A stretch of DNA of 64,000 nt from Acanthacorydalis orientalis (Eukaryota > Arthropoda > Insecta > Megaloptera > Corydalidae): contig CM068317.1 of the NCBI GenBank assembly GCA_034766995.1, positions 9,214,501-9,278,500 of the forward strand, written 5' to 3'. Both the position numbers and the translations under genes were made by a program. This document shows, one piece after another, positions 1 through 12,050 of this stretch. Under the pieces are notes generated by a model that saw only the letters and a program-made list of their open reading frames with translations, made no database searches and was not told the origin of the DNA. Numbering within the stretch: the stretch's first letter is position 1; each line of letters opens with the position of its first letter.

Positions 1-768
1 ACCATTCAAAATATTTTAATAACATTTCTTTTATAAAATTATATTTTTGTAAATTAATTTTGTTTCATTATCATAAATTTCAATGTTTAAATATTTATTT
101 TTCGGTTATCGACTATTTCCTCATATTTTAATTCATTAACTATTAATGTATTGTTCTTTCTTAGAAAATCATTAAAATTAAGTGATTCTTTTAAATCATT
201 TCTAACAGATAGGCAATCTTAAATAAAATCTTCAAGCATATACTTCCACATTTATTATAATATTAGTCGAACAAAAGCTTCGACTCGAATACAAATAAAA
301 AAAACCTTCACATGTTCACAAAAACGATCAAGATATTAAACACTGTCGAAAAGTAAAACGTATTGCCGCGATCTAACCGATGTCATCGACACAACAATGA
401 AACGACGCTACGATTCTTTATACAAAAAAGAACATATACGCCTGAATATATATATATATATATAAATTTCCATACTGTACTACCGTTTTCATCCGCTCAT
501 TCATTCAAATGTTCAGAAATCGGAACGATTGTCGTTGTATTTGTTGTTCCTAAGCAACACGCCATCTGCATATTGAACTCGACCGATTCAAACGTATCTC
601 AAACGCTCATCAAAATACCCCTTTTATAGTTTTAAACCTTCCACATTCAATAACGCGATGATATTATTCACAAAGTAAAATAAAACCAGTAAGCGCGCAA
701 TACCTTTATCATATTGAATACTTTGCTCTACGTTGGATGTTTTGATTGCGTGCTGTTTGTGCTCAGAT
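1..768. other. AT-rich non-coding DNA with a CpG-bearing patch
   Basis: No gene is recognised here. From about 240 to 640 the base composition is visibly less AT-rich, with many CG dinucleotides (for example around 330-400), unlike the poly-A/T sequence on either side. An open frame runs through 363-629 but begins at TTG, is crossed by a short (TA)n run and has no recognisable motif. The patch could be promoter or untranslated sequence; nothing seen here decides this. Confidence 0.4.
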
Positions 769-948
769 GGCGTACTTTATCGGATGCGAATGTTCACTTT
801 GAATATTAAAATTGTATTTCCGGGGAAGTGGCCGTACACAAATTTTTATAATAATACGGACAGCTGTGTTATTGAGTTAAATGTAGGAGACACATCTGAG
901 ATTTACACTAATATTGATTCATTGATAAAGTTGGCCAGATTTGTGTAA
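769..948 (+). CDS. candidate terminal exon, unknown product
   Basis: The product is not recognised. A pyrimidine-rich stretch ending in TTTGTGCTCAG (about 748-768) is a good splice-acceptor match, and the frame after it stays open for about 59 codons to TAA at 946-948. The peptide has ordinary composition (a PGKWPYTNFYNN segment, then an acidic Val/Leu-rich stretch) rather than the Ile/Tyr/Lys monotony of chance frames in this DNA. No ATG starts the frame, so it would have to be an internal or last exon. No upstream donor partner was identified. It could equally be a chance ORF or a fragment of an unrecognised mobile element. Confidence 0.25.
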   Translation, partial: GVLYRMRMFTLNIKIVFPGKWPYTNFYNNTDSCVIELNVGDTSEIYTNIDSLIKLARFV

Positions 949-949
949 T

Positions 950-1395
950 TCTAATCAATTGAATAATTTATCTATAATTGAGAATTTAAAATAAGAAAAA
1001 TTTTATATCCAAACTTGAATTCTATTACAGAAATAAATAATTGACATAACGGTTTTATAGTATCGAAAAATTTCTGGATATTTGCATAAATATAGTTAAA
1101 TGAATTTTGAGATTGGTATTATATTAAAGGTACTCATAAGTAATCAATTATTTCAAATTTTAACACACATATGAGTCCATTTTTTATTATTTTCTAACCA
1201 GCTGTATATTCGCCATTATTATTCATGACCTTTTTCTATCTATTCTGTAAATTTTCAATTCCTCTCTTATAAAAATGTGCCGGATATGATGAAAATATGA
1301 ATTTTCTCATATGTTCGTTATTTGTGAAGATCGACAAAAAATGATAACCAAGGCATAAACTAACACATGGAAAAGATTGTTATCGGGGTCTTGTA
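950..1395. other. AT-rich non-coding stretch
   Basis: Nothing beyond simple AT-rich sequence is recognised between the candidate exon and the mariner relic. Confidence 0.5.
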
Positions 1396-1529
1396 CCTCC
1401 AGGTACGGTCAACTATAACAAGACGACAATATAAAAGATGTGCAAATACCTTAAATATGTGAGAAGAAAATATATGATTTGAGATAAACTTAAACATCAC
1501 TGATATTTCGAAACTTTTATTTTTAGGAG

Positions 1530-2393
1530 AATATTCCATAGATCGAAATAAATGATAATCCGTTTGTGAATATGGTGGGCAGGGTAAAACTTTCCAGTTA
1601 AGCGACTTTATTTTTTCTTGGGTTGTTTTTGCTGCATGGAGTCTGACGTTATCATGTTGTAGTATGACGTGTTTTCTGTTGAACAGATCCAGTCATTTTT
1701 TTAAATAATTCGTTATATAACTGTTCTAATTGTCGACAACAAACATTAGAGGAAATTGTTTCATCCAGTTTAACAACTCAAAATGAATTATGCCAGTGCA
1801 ATTCCACCAAACACACCATAGCACCTTTTACAATGCCAGGTCTAGTTTAAGTGTGGGTTATGTTAGTTGGTTCGAAGAAAGTCATTAATTGGAGGGTTTC
1901 ACGTTGCTGTATAGGACCCATTTCTCATCACAGGTGACAATTCTGCCAAGAAATTGATCACTTCATTGCCTAGTCAATAACAATGTACAAAGTGTCCGCC
2001 ATTAATCTTGTTTGTATTAGACAGGTTGATCTGGAACCTAAATTCCTTGCCTAAATACCTTTCTTGAAAGTGTCTTTTCACTGTCTATCAAGTGGAGCCA
2101 AGTGTGTCAGCTATTTCTTGCACAGTTAATTTTGGATTCGACTCATCCAGTGGTTTTAAAACATCATTATATAATTCAATAGGTTTTCCATTTCGAATAC
2201 TATCAGAGAAGTCAAAATCACCACTAACAAATGTTCTGAACCAATGTTGGCACTTCTTGACGTTCAAAGCCTGTCCATAGTTATCACAATTTTTTTGTTG
2301 CGGTTGTTTATGATATTCTGAAGTTTGGTAGTTTTCCATTTTGTTTTTTGATATTAGAAGTAATTTTTTTTGTTCAAAACAATAAATCCTCAA
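1530..2393 (-). pseudogene. decayed mariner transposase (mauritiana-like)
   Basis: This is the relic of a D,D34D mariner transposase, which cuts and pastes DNA at TA sites. Read on the minus strand, the N-terminal half is open for about 100 codons (2393-2091). It carries a paired helix-turn-helix region with CQHWFRTFVSGDFDFSD and a KLTVQEIADTLG segment, as in mariner DNA-binding domains. Further along, after stops and frameshifts, come the first catalytic block DEKWVLY (about 1912-1932), the second block HVILQHDNVRLHAAK (about 1640-1685) and the third block YHLFRSM (about 1540-1565). The usual SPDLAPSDY is damaged to a shorter QTDYH form. Many stops make it non-functional. The outer limits are uncertain because no convincing inverted repeats were found; CCAGGTAC near 1397 may mark the 3' end. 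HDN and YHLFRSM point to the mauritiana group rather than the other mariners in this window. Confidence 0.85.
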
Positions 2394-2497
2394 TATGTTT
2401 TACAATATACGAGAAAAAAATACGTCTTCACTAGTCGGAGACTTGTGTCAATCTGAATCTAATTCACTTTTTAAAAAAGACTTACAACTTATGGATA

Positions 2498-2498
<1 letters not shown>

Positions 2499-2573
<75 letters not shown>

Positions 2574-2574
2574 A
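2499..2574. repeat. (TA)n microsatellite with TACATA interruptions
   Basis: A nearly pure TA run of about 75 bp, broken twice by CATA units. Confidence 0.95.
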
Positions 2575-5238
2575 TACATTTACACAATTTTTTTCATTTA
2601 ATATTTAGTCGTTTTACCATAATTATGTTACTACAAAAATTATAAAAAATGATTTTTTTTATTTCTAGTAAGGAAAATATTATTAATTTTCGATAAAATA
2701 TACAAAAATGTAATGAAGTATTTTATATTCACATTTTTGTTTTTATAGCTCTATAATGTATACGTATGTGTATTTAATTGTAAATATATTTTTATAAATA
2801 ATTATGAAAGAAATTAAATTAAAGTCAAATTATTTAATCACAGTAGGGGAAACTAAAATTTTTGCAAAGAAGTTCATAATTTTTGGATGATAGGATACAT
2901 TGGGTCAAAACAGAAAAATAAAGGAAGCTTAAAATATAAACTAACAAGTAGTTTATGTATTTTTTACATGATCATCACCTTTCTGAGTGTATTTCTGTCA
3001 ACCTATAACAAGTTTCTATATTCTGTCAGTGAAGAAATATTTGTTCTTCTAGAAAATCGTTCATGGTAGTCTTAATTTGGTTGATTTTTTTTTAAAAAAA
3101 AAAACATTTTAGTTTTCAGGCTAATTGAAAGTCATATGCTTCCAAATCTGTGCTGTAGGTAAAAATAGCTTGTTCATTTCATGAAATTCTTGGAAATAAG
3201 ATAAACTGTGAACTTACAATATGTTGTAAAAGTGATGAAGACATATTTCTTGCATTTGGGGTCACTGTGATTGAACGGTACTTCTTGACAGAACGAAAAT
3301 ACATATCTTAAAGCTCATACAGAAAGTCTCAATGAAGACTAAATTTAATATCCTCTCATACCGTCTGTAGAGACCAAATATTCTATAGAGACCATATTTC
3401 TACTTTTTCAACCTCAAAAGAAGCCATATTTAATCTCGCGGTGAAATTAAAACTCTAATTGAAAATCATTTCAAGGAACAAACATAAGATTTCATAACTT
3501 AAATAAATAAATTATTGATTAATAAATGTATGAATAAACTACTTACACGTTGTCAGAAATTTATTTCTAATATTGATATTTACGTAAAAAAATAAATACT
3601 CTGTTTGAAACGATGTATTTCAAGCTTTCTTTTTGTTTTTCTTTCAGCTCAATATCTTAAATCATTCAAAATTTACAAACACTTGACCAAATCTTTTTAT
3701 CTTCCCCTTATATCTTACAGAAATATATATTAATATTAATGATGTTATTAAAAAATCATTTATTACTTCTTTTTTAAATTGTTTTAAGAGAATATATTTG
3801 AAAAATTTTAATAAGATTTCATTTTCATAATAAAGAGAAACTATTTGTGTTTCTGACTTATAACTTTATATTAATAAAATATTTGATAGGATGTATATGG
3901 AAAATTTCTATTTTATATCACAATCAATATTTATATAAATTGACAAGAAGATATTCTTTAAAATTTCTCTATGAAAGCCTTATAAGTACTGAAAATATTA
4001 ATATAATTTAAGAATAAATTCAAATAAAAATGTAAGATAATTATTTAAATTAAATATTGAAATTTTCTAAAATATCAAAAAAAATCACATTAAGAAAATG
4101 GAGTAAAAAACTCTTATATTTCAGCAGAATTATAATAAATTAAAATAATTATTCTCAAATTAATAATATATTTTTTCACGATTCACTTATTGAAAAGTAT
4201 GAAATAATTTTAAGTATATTTATCCTCAATTAATAAAAAATTAAATTACTACAAAACTGTTTTTGTGGAAAGACTATAGAAATTTAATATTAAAAGTTAT
4301 ATTATTTATTCTTAATAGATAAAATATAGATTTTATATATGATCAAATATGCAAAAACGTAATAAAATCATTTATATTCATTTTTTTATAATTTCTAATA
4401 TAAATAATATTTTTATAAATAATTATGAAATAAATTAAATTATAGATAAAATATTTAGTACTAGGAGAATGATATTGAACATTATGTTAAATCGATTGCT
4501 AATGAAAGAAAATTATTTAAAAAGTATCTAATATTTTTTGTTGAATTTAAATCAAAATAATATTTTCTTTTGTGTGTACACCAAACAATTCCAAAATACC
4601 AGTAGCATTCATATACTCTCATTCCGAGACTTCACAGATAAATACAGATTAAAAGGAGAGACCCCGGTCGCTATTGAACAGTACTTCTAACCTGAACAGC
4701 ATATAATACACACAAATAACACCCAATACTGAGGTGCATTTGTGTCGTCGCACACACACAAACCAGCAACACACACATTCATCTATGTATTAAGTACAAG
4801 CAACCAGTATTCGATTCAAAATCTAAATATGAATAAAGACAAGCATGAATGATAATCGAGCCTTATTGATAGACTTTTGCAGGTGTTGCGAGATTTCTGT
4901 TGCACGAATTCCAGATACAGATTCAAATATCGTGCAAGGAAACATATTAGAGTGGATGACCGTGTACGCTGGTACTCGTATCTAACGCCCACAATACGTA
5001 CACTGATTAATTCTTTTATTTCGTATATTTCTTTTTCACTTGTCACTCTCTTTTATATCCGCGAGTAATTTTCGTATAATATATTAAAAATATTAAATCT
5101 ATATAAACAAGTTTTGTGCAAGTTCAGCGTTCGAGAATAGATGCAGGAAATATTATTTATTATTCTTAAAGAATGAATTTATGTAATTTATCAGCCACTG
5201 GATAGAGAAATAGTAACAGTTCTTAAAATAAAATTTAT

Positions 5239-5240
<2 letters not shown>
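2575..5240. other. long AT-rich non-coding region
   Basis: No coding, RNA or transposon signal is recognised. Short open frames at 2887-3069 and 4816-5068 lack motifs. A patch at about 4600-5060 is less AT-rich, with several CG dinucleotides and CACACA tracts. It could hold a host regulatory or exonic segment, but no splice pair or motif supports that. Confidence 0.4.

Positions 5241-5241
<1 letters not shown>

Positions 5242-5307
<66 letters not shown>
5242..5307. repeat. (CA)n-(TA)n compound microsatellite
   Basis: About 17 CA units pass directly into about 16 TA units. Confidence 0.95.
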
Positions 5308-5308
<1 letters not shown>

Positions 5309-5411
5309 AAAATGGTAACTTAGTACTTTAGTAAAGGTATATATTAAAATACATATTTAATTAAAAATTTCATACATTTTTTCATACACTATATATATAT
5401 ATATATATATA

Positions 5412-5679
5412 TTAGATTGGTAGAAAAATAATTGCGGTTTACGACCTTCAAATTCATATATATTTTTAATAATTTTATGTTTTAAATGGTCTAGAACTGT
5501 TTGAATTAGAACATATAATTTTTGTGCAAGCTCAAGAATTATTGAAAATATTTCTTGTTGTACTTAATAATCTTATAGCATTTTTTTAATATATGTGAAA
5601 AAATTATCACAACAATTGAAAATTTAAGACTAATCGTATCATTACCTTTTTTATTTGTGTTGCAGATTGTTATAAACCG

Positions 5680-5690
<11 letters not shown>
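5412..5690 (-). mobile_element. mariner MITE family M1, copy 1 (truncated)
   Basis: The left terminal repeat TTAGATTGGTAGAAAAATAA begins at 5412, followed by the family's characteristic GACCTTCAAATTCATATA. The interior keeps only fragments of the transposase N-terminus region. The right end stops at AAACCGTAATTAT and runs straight into (TA)n, so the outermost bases of the right repeat are lost. Both sides are TA arrays. Confidence 0.75.
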
Positions 5691-5762
<72 letters not shown>

Positions 5763-5780
5763 GTATGTATATATATATAT
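5683..5780. repeat. (TA)n array with TATG variants
   Basis: About 100 bp of TA repeats with occasional TATGTATG units, directly abutting M1 copy 1. Confidence 0.9.
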
Positions 5781-5923
5781 AGATATAAAGATTGAAAAAA
5801 GATTAACTTAAACAGTTAATAGGCCCATGGAATCAATCACATTTTGAAATAATAGATTACTGTAACAGTAATATAAAAATTAATTAGAAAGAAATTGCGA
5901 TATGTGTTAGAGAAAAGTTTGTA

Positions 5924-6498
5924 TTAGGTTGATAAAAAAATAATTGCGATTTATGACCTTCAAATTCATATACATTTCGCTCGTTTTTGATTTTACTAGC
6001 TGCATTAAGCGGTCCAGAACTGTTGGATGACTAATGTCTAAATTTTGTGCATGCTCACGAATAGTTGTGTGTGGTTCTGATTCAAGTAATGCCTTCAGTC
6101 GGTCGTTATGATCTGAAGAAAGGCACTAGCGACCTTCTTAATGTTTAAGGGTCTTGTCCTCAGCACGAAATTTTTGGTATCACTATTTCACCGTAAGTTC
6201 CTTGACAGTACTCAAACCAAAAGCATTGTTTAATTTACGAGCAGCTTCTGCTGCTTTACTGCCCGTTTTGAATTCATATAAAAATTACTCTTATTTACTT
6301 CTTTTCCATTCTTAATTCTAAATTCCAATTTGAAACAAAGTTAACAATAAAACCAAAGTCGACGTTACTAAAATACAGACCGAAAAATACACTTTAAAAT
6401 GATATTAAGATGAACTCAATAAAATGACAATTTCATTGAAAAAAAATAAGGTTAGATTTCAGAAAACAAAATGCGTAATTATTTTCCTACCAACCTAA
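5924..6498 (-). mobile_element. mariner MITE family M1, copy 2 (575 bp)
   Basis: A complete non-autonomous element. Terminal repeats are TTAGGTTGATAAAAAAATAA on the left and its counterpart ending CCTAA on the right, with TA on both sides (5922-5923 and 6499-6500). Read on the minus strand it encodes a broken version of the mariner N-terminal DNA-binding domain: TSGKAARSK-like residues, an LNNAFG-type segment, a FRAEDKTLK-like segment, and the SHPTVLDRLMQ-type second helix-turn-helix. The catalytic domain is absent: the frame passes from the helix-turn-helix region directly to the 3' terminal sequence. The same junction occurs in the other M1 copies, so the deletion is ancestral to the family. 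Confidence 0.85.
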
Positions 6499-6499
6499 T

Positions 6500-7291
6500 A
6501 ACATAAGAAAGAATATTGCTTGGTTATAATGTAATACAAGCATTAAAATGATTACAAATCATAGATTAGCCTTCTTGAAAATTCTATAAAAATATAATAA
6601 AAGCAGTCTATACAAGAATCAATTTTATTCAATAAATAATATATTATTAATTCAATACATTTTCAATTATACTATTTTAAAATATAAAAGAAAGCATAAT
6701 AAAAAAATAAATGAAACATGAATAGTTCTCCAGTTGAATTCATTTATTTTTATTTATTCCATCTAATCTATATTATTAAATTAAAATTGTGTATAGTATT
6801 CAAATTCAATCTAATAACTGAAAAAAACGAACATATCACCAATGTTCACTTTCTTGTCATTCTGAATAGTTTAAAAGATCTGTACAAAATTCAAACCGAA
6901 ACATATGTAATAATGTCAAGTCATGGTTATTAATGATGTTGGTGACAAACTGAAGAATCAACACAGTAGCAAAGGTTTTTATTGTAAATAAAAAAATATC
7001 AACACCTTTTAAAATATGTACATTTTATTCTGAAAGATTCAAAACACACCGATGGTCATTAAATGTCGTATAGAAATATCAACCCTAATGTGTTTTGTCA
7101 CAAAGGTGATTTCGTTAGATCCTCTTGAACTTTATATAATATTTGAAGATATTTTTATGATGTGGATGTCGTTTTTATTGAAGTTATTGATTGTTCTGGA
7201 AGACAGATGAAGTTATTTTTTTATTTAAATGGTTGACTGAGTTTGAATAATTGTGTGGATTACATATTTTTGTCTTCACACACACACACAC

Positions 7292-7346
<55 letters not shown>

Positions 7347-8040
7347 GTTTGTAGATAATGTAAAGTTTTTATAAAATAATATATCATACAAAAAATACAT
7401 TCTAGATTTATCTATTTGTTAATATATTTTAATAATTCTAGATATGAATTATATATATATATATACTGTATTTTTGTAAAATAAATTATTTAATGCAAAA
7501 GAGATAAAAAATCATTTTTACCTGTGTTTAACAAATGATATAATTTTAATTTAAATACTTGAAATATTGTATTGTTTGTTATCGAGTTATTTTATTATAT
7601 TTTTACTTATCTTGCATTTCAGTAAGTAAATGATCTAATCATTTCTCATATTTTTGGTACTCAAAGATTATAAAAAATGTAGTAATTCTTTTATGCCTTT
7701 ATGTGCATTTTTCAAATGTATATTATATATCCTTAAACTTAAATCAATGATTACTTGAGAGATCATAAAAGGTTTATCTTTTTTTTGTTTGTTTTTTTTT
7801 AAAAAAAAATATAGTCATTTAATTTTTATAATAAACTCCTTAATTTTTTAATCTCTCTCTCTATTTTTTTATAAATGATTTAATTGTTGATTATTAATTT
7901 TCTGAAACAGTTTTAATGAAACATGTGCCAAAACTGAATGTACGGTTTACATTATCTTCGATTTCTTTCTAAGTTTGATACTTGGAGGTTTTGAAAACTT
8001 TAAAAAGAAATGAAACTAATAAAAACTCTAAATATATACT
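6500..8040. other. AT-rich non-coding with a (CA)n-(TA)n tract
   Basis: No gene is recognised. A compound CA/TA microsatellite lies at about 7277-7347 and a shorter TA run at about 7449-7466. The 71-codon frame at 6718-6933 does start with ATG, but it has biased composition and no motif. Confidence 0.4.
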
Positions 8041-8049
8041 TATTTTTAA

Positions 8050-8240
8050 AACTTACAGTATGATTTTCGCAATTGATTTATTCTCTTACACATCAAAATT
8101 TAACAATTTTTTCTGGTCAAAAATATATAATAAATAATTAATGAACATTTTTGATTGTTACTTATATGCATTTCAATAACTATGTAATCCTCATATGAGA
8201 GCTAAGATACAAAAAATCTAACTGAGACCTGAATAAAAAT
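8050..8240. repeat. foldback family F, copy a (partial)
   Basis: Matches family F in order: a TGGTCAAAAATATATAATAAA segment, a TTTTTGATTGTTACTTATATG core near 8150-8169, CATTTCAATAACTATG, then a GAGCTAAGATACAAAAAATC centre. Only one arm is clear. Complete copies at 27590-27922 and 58165-58462 show the full palindromic structure. Confidence 0.5.
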
Positions 8241-9237
8241 TTCAATGAAAATGACCGAATGCATAAATTTTATAATTTATATTTCGTCGCTAAAAATAAA
8301 TGAAATTCTTCCCTTGTACCAAACAATAGTTTATAATTATATATCACAAATTAATACAAAGAAGCATATTTTTGATAGGAACATTGATTTGATATTCCTT
8401 TCAAAATATAATTGTCAATTATTATTTGAATACTTAATTATTCTCAAAAATTAAGTTATAATTGTAGGTTCTTTACCTGTAATTAGTTAATGTATTATTC
8501 GTATGGTTTTGACACTGATGTAGCCAATGAATTATTTGTTTTAAGTACCACCAACTTGCTGAATTACTTTCAGATAGATTGTTAATTTTATCAAAAGACT
8601 GCATGAAGCTGACTGTTTTCAGCCTTGTTCTTATTCATAAAAACTATCTGAAGATGACTCGAGAGCCAAAACTTACCAGTTATTAAAAAAAGTCTCAATT
8701 ATCTGCAAGTTAAACCATTTTTTTTCGATTTCAATTGAGTTCTTTTATTTAGTTGTTAATTTTCCTTACTTTTTTTTAAAAAAAAATTATATGAAAATAA
8801 TTTTGTATTCTTTCTAATATTAATTTCGTGGATTTAACAAACTCGTATAACTTTTTATAAGATAAATTGAAATTATGATTTATTCATTCGACATTTGTTA
8901 TTTCTAACGAAATAATTTTCAATATCTTTTTTTAAGTTAAAATTTTCCTATTGCAAATAAGATATTTTTTTATTATGTCATTCCTTTTAAAATTACACAG
9001 TAACCAGTAATTCTTCTTTTCATAAAGTTATTGTTACAAATGATGTTTACCCTTGGTACAAAATATATTTAAACAATCATATTTATGCTTACTGAGTACA
9101 ATAAACAAAGATAAAATCAATAATTTCCCAATATTATTATGAATTGTATAATTACAATTTTTCAATCATCAAGTAAATGAATTAAAAATAAAATGTATAT
9201 AAAACGTTTATATTTTACTAATTAAACATACCAGTTA

Positions 9238-9811
9238 TTAGCTTGGTAGAAAAATAATTGCAGTTTATAATCTTCAAATTTAAAGTGATTTATGTAGTTT
9301 TAAGTAGACCAGAATTGTTGGATGACTAACATCTAACTTTTGTGTAAGCTCTCGAATTATTGTGCTTGGTTCTGATTAGACTAACTCCTTCAGTTAGTCG
9401 TTATGAACTAAAGAACACATACGATCTTCATCTTCAAGGCTATCGTTCCCATTACAAAATTTTTGAAACCACCATTTCACTGTAAGTTTCTTAACAGCAC
9501 CCACATCAAAAGCATTGTTTAGTTTATCAGCAGTTTTTACTACTTAACCACTCGTTTTGAACTCGGAAATCTTGAAAAAATTGCTCTTATTTGTTTAATT
9601 CAGTAATCCAAATTTAATTCAGTTCATTTTAATTCTATTTGGTTTCACTATTTCTTTTTGAAGCAAAAAGTAATAATGAAACCAAAGTCGATATTACCAA
9701 AATAAAGACCGAAAAATGATATTAACATGAAAACGATGAATGGCACATTCATTGAAAAAAATTAAGGTTAGAACTCAAACAAAAACCGTAATTATTTTCC
9801 TACCAGCCTAA
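9238..9811 (-). mobile_element. mariner MITE family M1, copy 3 (574 bp)
   Basis: Left repeat TTAGCTTGGTAGAAAAATAA and right repeat ending CCTAA, flanked by TA at 9236-9237 and 9812-9813. The minus strand carries the same degraded N-terminal transposase segment as copy 2 and the same missing catalytic region, with its own substitutions and stops. Confidence 0.85.
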
Positions 9812-9908
9812 TATTTACAATTCATTACATAGTAAATTAATATTTATTTATTAGAACACACTTTAAGAAATAATAATTAAAAATAAAACACTTTCTTCAA
9901 TAAATTAA

Positions 9909-9913
<5 letters not shown>

Positions 9914-9945
<32 letters not shown>
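9914..9945. repeat. (TA)n microsatellite
   Basis: Pure TA run of about 32 bp. Confidence 0.9.
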
Positions 9946-9948
<3 letters not shown>

Positions 9949-10180
9949 AATAAAATATAAATTACATAAAATAAATTTCTCCAATAATATAACTGCTGAA
10001 AATAAAAAATTATAAAAATATTTTTGTATTCGTTCACTCATTTCATATTTTGTTAAACATACCCCAAACCTTTACTATATAATTTTTTTTTATTGCGATT
10101 TCACAATTAAAAATCTGTCAAAATACATTTCGTAGATATTTTTCTCGTTCAGGTCTTCTTAAACAATACATTATACATAT

Positions 10181-10182
10181 GT

Positions 10183-10253
<71 letters not shown>
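10181..10253. repeat. (TA)n microsatellite
   Basis: TA run of about 70 bp with a single AAAT interruption. Confidence 0.9.
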
Positions 10254-10254
<1 letters not shown>

Positions 10255-10269
10255 GATTTACATTTATAA

Positions 10270-10381
10270 TTATCGTTTATAAAACCGATAGCGCAGTTTA
10301 ATTATTAGTTTAGTCGATACAGTTGACTGCTTGAAGGGGGCACGTATTGGTAAAGTAATCGTTGACTGACAGAGACAGACA
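10270..10381 (+). promoter_or_regulatory. candidate promoter and 5' exon with splice donor
   Basis: An island of ordinary complexity right after a TA array. TTTATAAAACC at about 10274-10284 resembles a TATA box. Downstream sequence is moderately GC-rich and ends in GACAGACAG followed by GTAAGG at 10382, a strong match to a splice donor on the plus strand. That layout fits a transcription start with a short non-coding first exon. On the minus strand the same DNA holds an ATG-started frame (10464-10270, 64 codons) with no recognised motif. No downstream exon was identified. Confidence 0.25.
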
Positions 10382-10651
10382 GGTAAGGCAGCCCACTGAG
10401 TGATAAGGTATGCGTAATCTTGATTCCGATCATCGCAGTAGGCTATGTGATGGATACAATACATCCAACGTGACTTGTTTTGTTCTCCTATCCATTGAAA
10501 AATAAACGGTTAGCATTCGTGTAATTCGAAACCATCTGGGACGATGTAGAATATTATACTTAGAATCAAACGAACAATTTTAGATATTTTATAAAAAAAA
10601 TATGTGTCTCTTCCAGCTTTCGAATTATTCTGTTATAAATATTAAGACATT

Positions 10652-10885
10652 TTTACAAATTTATTCTTTATTCAACCCAAAAACTAGAAAAAAGTTTTTC
10701 TGATCAATAAATTACTATTAATTGTTTCTTATCTACATTTTGATGTCAATGGCATCCTTCTCTAAATGACAGAGTATAGAAAAATCTTCAAATAATTAAA
10801 ATCAGCAGATTTTTTTATACCTCAGCACTCTTTGGCCACAGAACAGATACTTGTGAGATGAAGAAAAAATCATTTGTGAGAGTAA
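10652..10885. repeat. foldback family F, copy b
   Basis: The left arm starts TTTACAAATTTATTC and includes TTGTTTCTTATCTACATTTT. The right arm ends TTGTGAGATGAAGAAAAA then ATCATTTGTGAGAG, the inverted counterpart of the left end. Divergent but in the right order. It is followed by sequence shared with the region after copy f at 50.2 kb. Confidence 0.55.
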
Positions 10886-10886
10886 A

Positions 10887-11560
10887 TTTAAGTATAATAA
10901 TGTTAGAACTGTAGTAAGAGAAAATATCTCAAAGAAATCTGATGGAAATAAAATATTTTTTTTTGTTATATTCCTTTATTCTCATATTCTATAAAATTGA
11001 CATTCTATTCTAAAGGTTAGTAAATCGATTGATTGATCAATTGATAAATTTGATTACGAAAATATAAAGTTTATACCTTAAATAAAAAGAAATTTATTAG
11101 ATTAATCTCAAGTCACATTTACAGTTGATGGACTATGATTAAATCTAAAAATTTTCAATACTTTAACTCATTTATCTACTACTAAGTACAGTACATTTGA
11201 CTTAAAAGATATTAGAAGTACAAGACTTTTAAGCAGGTTACTAGGCTTTTCCACTGTTCTAAGTTTTAAGTAACAGCTGCCATTTGTTAGATAGATAACA
11301 CAACTACCAGAAGCCATCTCTTTAAGTAGTTCACAAATTATACCACTGGGCTGCATTATTTCAGACCTTTGCAATGGTGCTAAAAAATATACTACCAAGC
11401 AACTAATGTATGCAAAAATTAACGTTCTAAGCACATATATTGGGATTGCCATAGTTAAGTGTATAAATTGTTATTAAAATGAAAAATTATCAAATATTAA
11501 ACATTTTGATCACAATTTTTTTATGTCAAATGCAGGAACGCCGAGCAAAAAAAATTTTAT
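10887..11560. repeat. dispersed repeat X, copy 1 (second copy at 50188-50560)
   Basis: Matching blocks occur in the same order in both places: GAACTGTAGTAAGAGAAAAT then AAAGAAATCTGATGG (10912-10946 here, about 50212-50247 there); GACATTCTATTC; a TTTACAGTTGATGGACTATG block (about 11117); AAAATTTTC (11150s); and TTAACGTTCTAAG (11420s). Between the last two blocks copy 1 has about 250 bp, including an ATG-started ORF, that copy 2 lacks. Together with the preceding foldbacks b and f this suggests a larger mobile or duplicated unit of unknown type. Confidence 0.55.
11168..11452 (-). CDS. 94-codon ORF of unknown function within repeat X
   Basis: Not recognised. It begins with ATG at 11452, followed by a hydrophobic stretch rich in Ile, Leu, Phe and Tyr (about residues 4-25, one predicted membrane segment or signal anchor), then a mixed-composition tail with Cys residues (SGIICELLKEMASGSCVIYL) and ends at TGA. 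The first few codons lie in sequence shared with the 50.4-kb copy of repeat X, while most of the body is missing from that copy, so either it was inserted here or deleted there. It could be a chance ORF, a fragment of a mobile-element protein, or an exon of a membrane protein. Confidence 0.25.
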   Translation of the reverse strand: MAIPIYVLRTLIFAYISCLVVYFLAPLQRSEIMQPSGIICELLKEMASGSCVIYLTNGSCYLKLRTVEKPSNLLKSLVLLISFKSNVLYLVVDK

Positions 11561-11973
11561 ATAAAATTGGTTTACTAACGACAATCAGAAATCTTTAGAA
11601 TTTCTGAAATAAGAAAAATACAATATATAATAAAATTCAAACAATAAATATTATAGTCAATGATTTCTATTTTATAAAATAGAACTTAATTGAACTTAAA
11701 TTTTAAATTTAGTATCAGAAAAATAAAATATATTTAAAATGTATAATTAGAAAAATGCATAATTTTTTTAAAAAAATAGGTAGTTTTATTTAAAAAATTG
11801 GATGAGCTGTGTTTTTAGTTTTCTTTCAATGTTGTTTTTATAAAATGAAAATATGTTTTTTATCTAAATTTATTTTTTTTATCAAATATGTTTATTCAAT
11901 CTGAAAAAGTTTATCGTTAAAGACAGATCTGTCACTTATGATTTCATTAGGTCTATTTATCTAATATGTAAAT

Positions 11974-12002
11974 CAAATACATATATATACATATATATAT
12001 AC

Positions 12003-12050
<48 letters not shown>

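Noticed and set aside
2092..2280. Plus-strand frame of 62 codons
   Set aside because: Shadow of the mariner coding strand, which is the minus strand.
4816..5068. Overlapping open frames on both strands in a GC-richer patch
   Set aside because: No motif, no splice-site pair, and neither frame is favoured.
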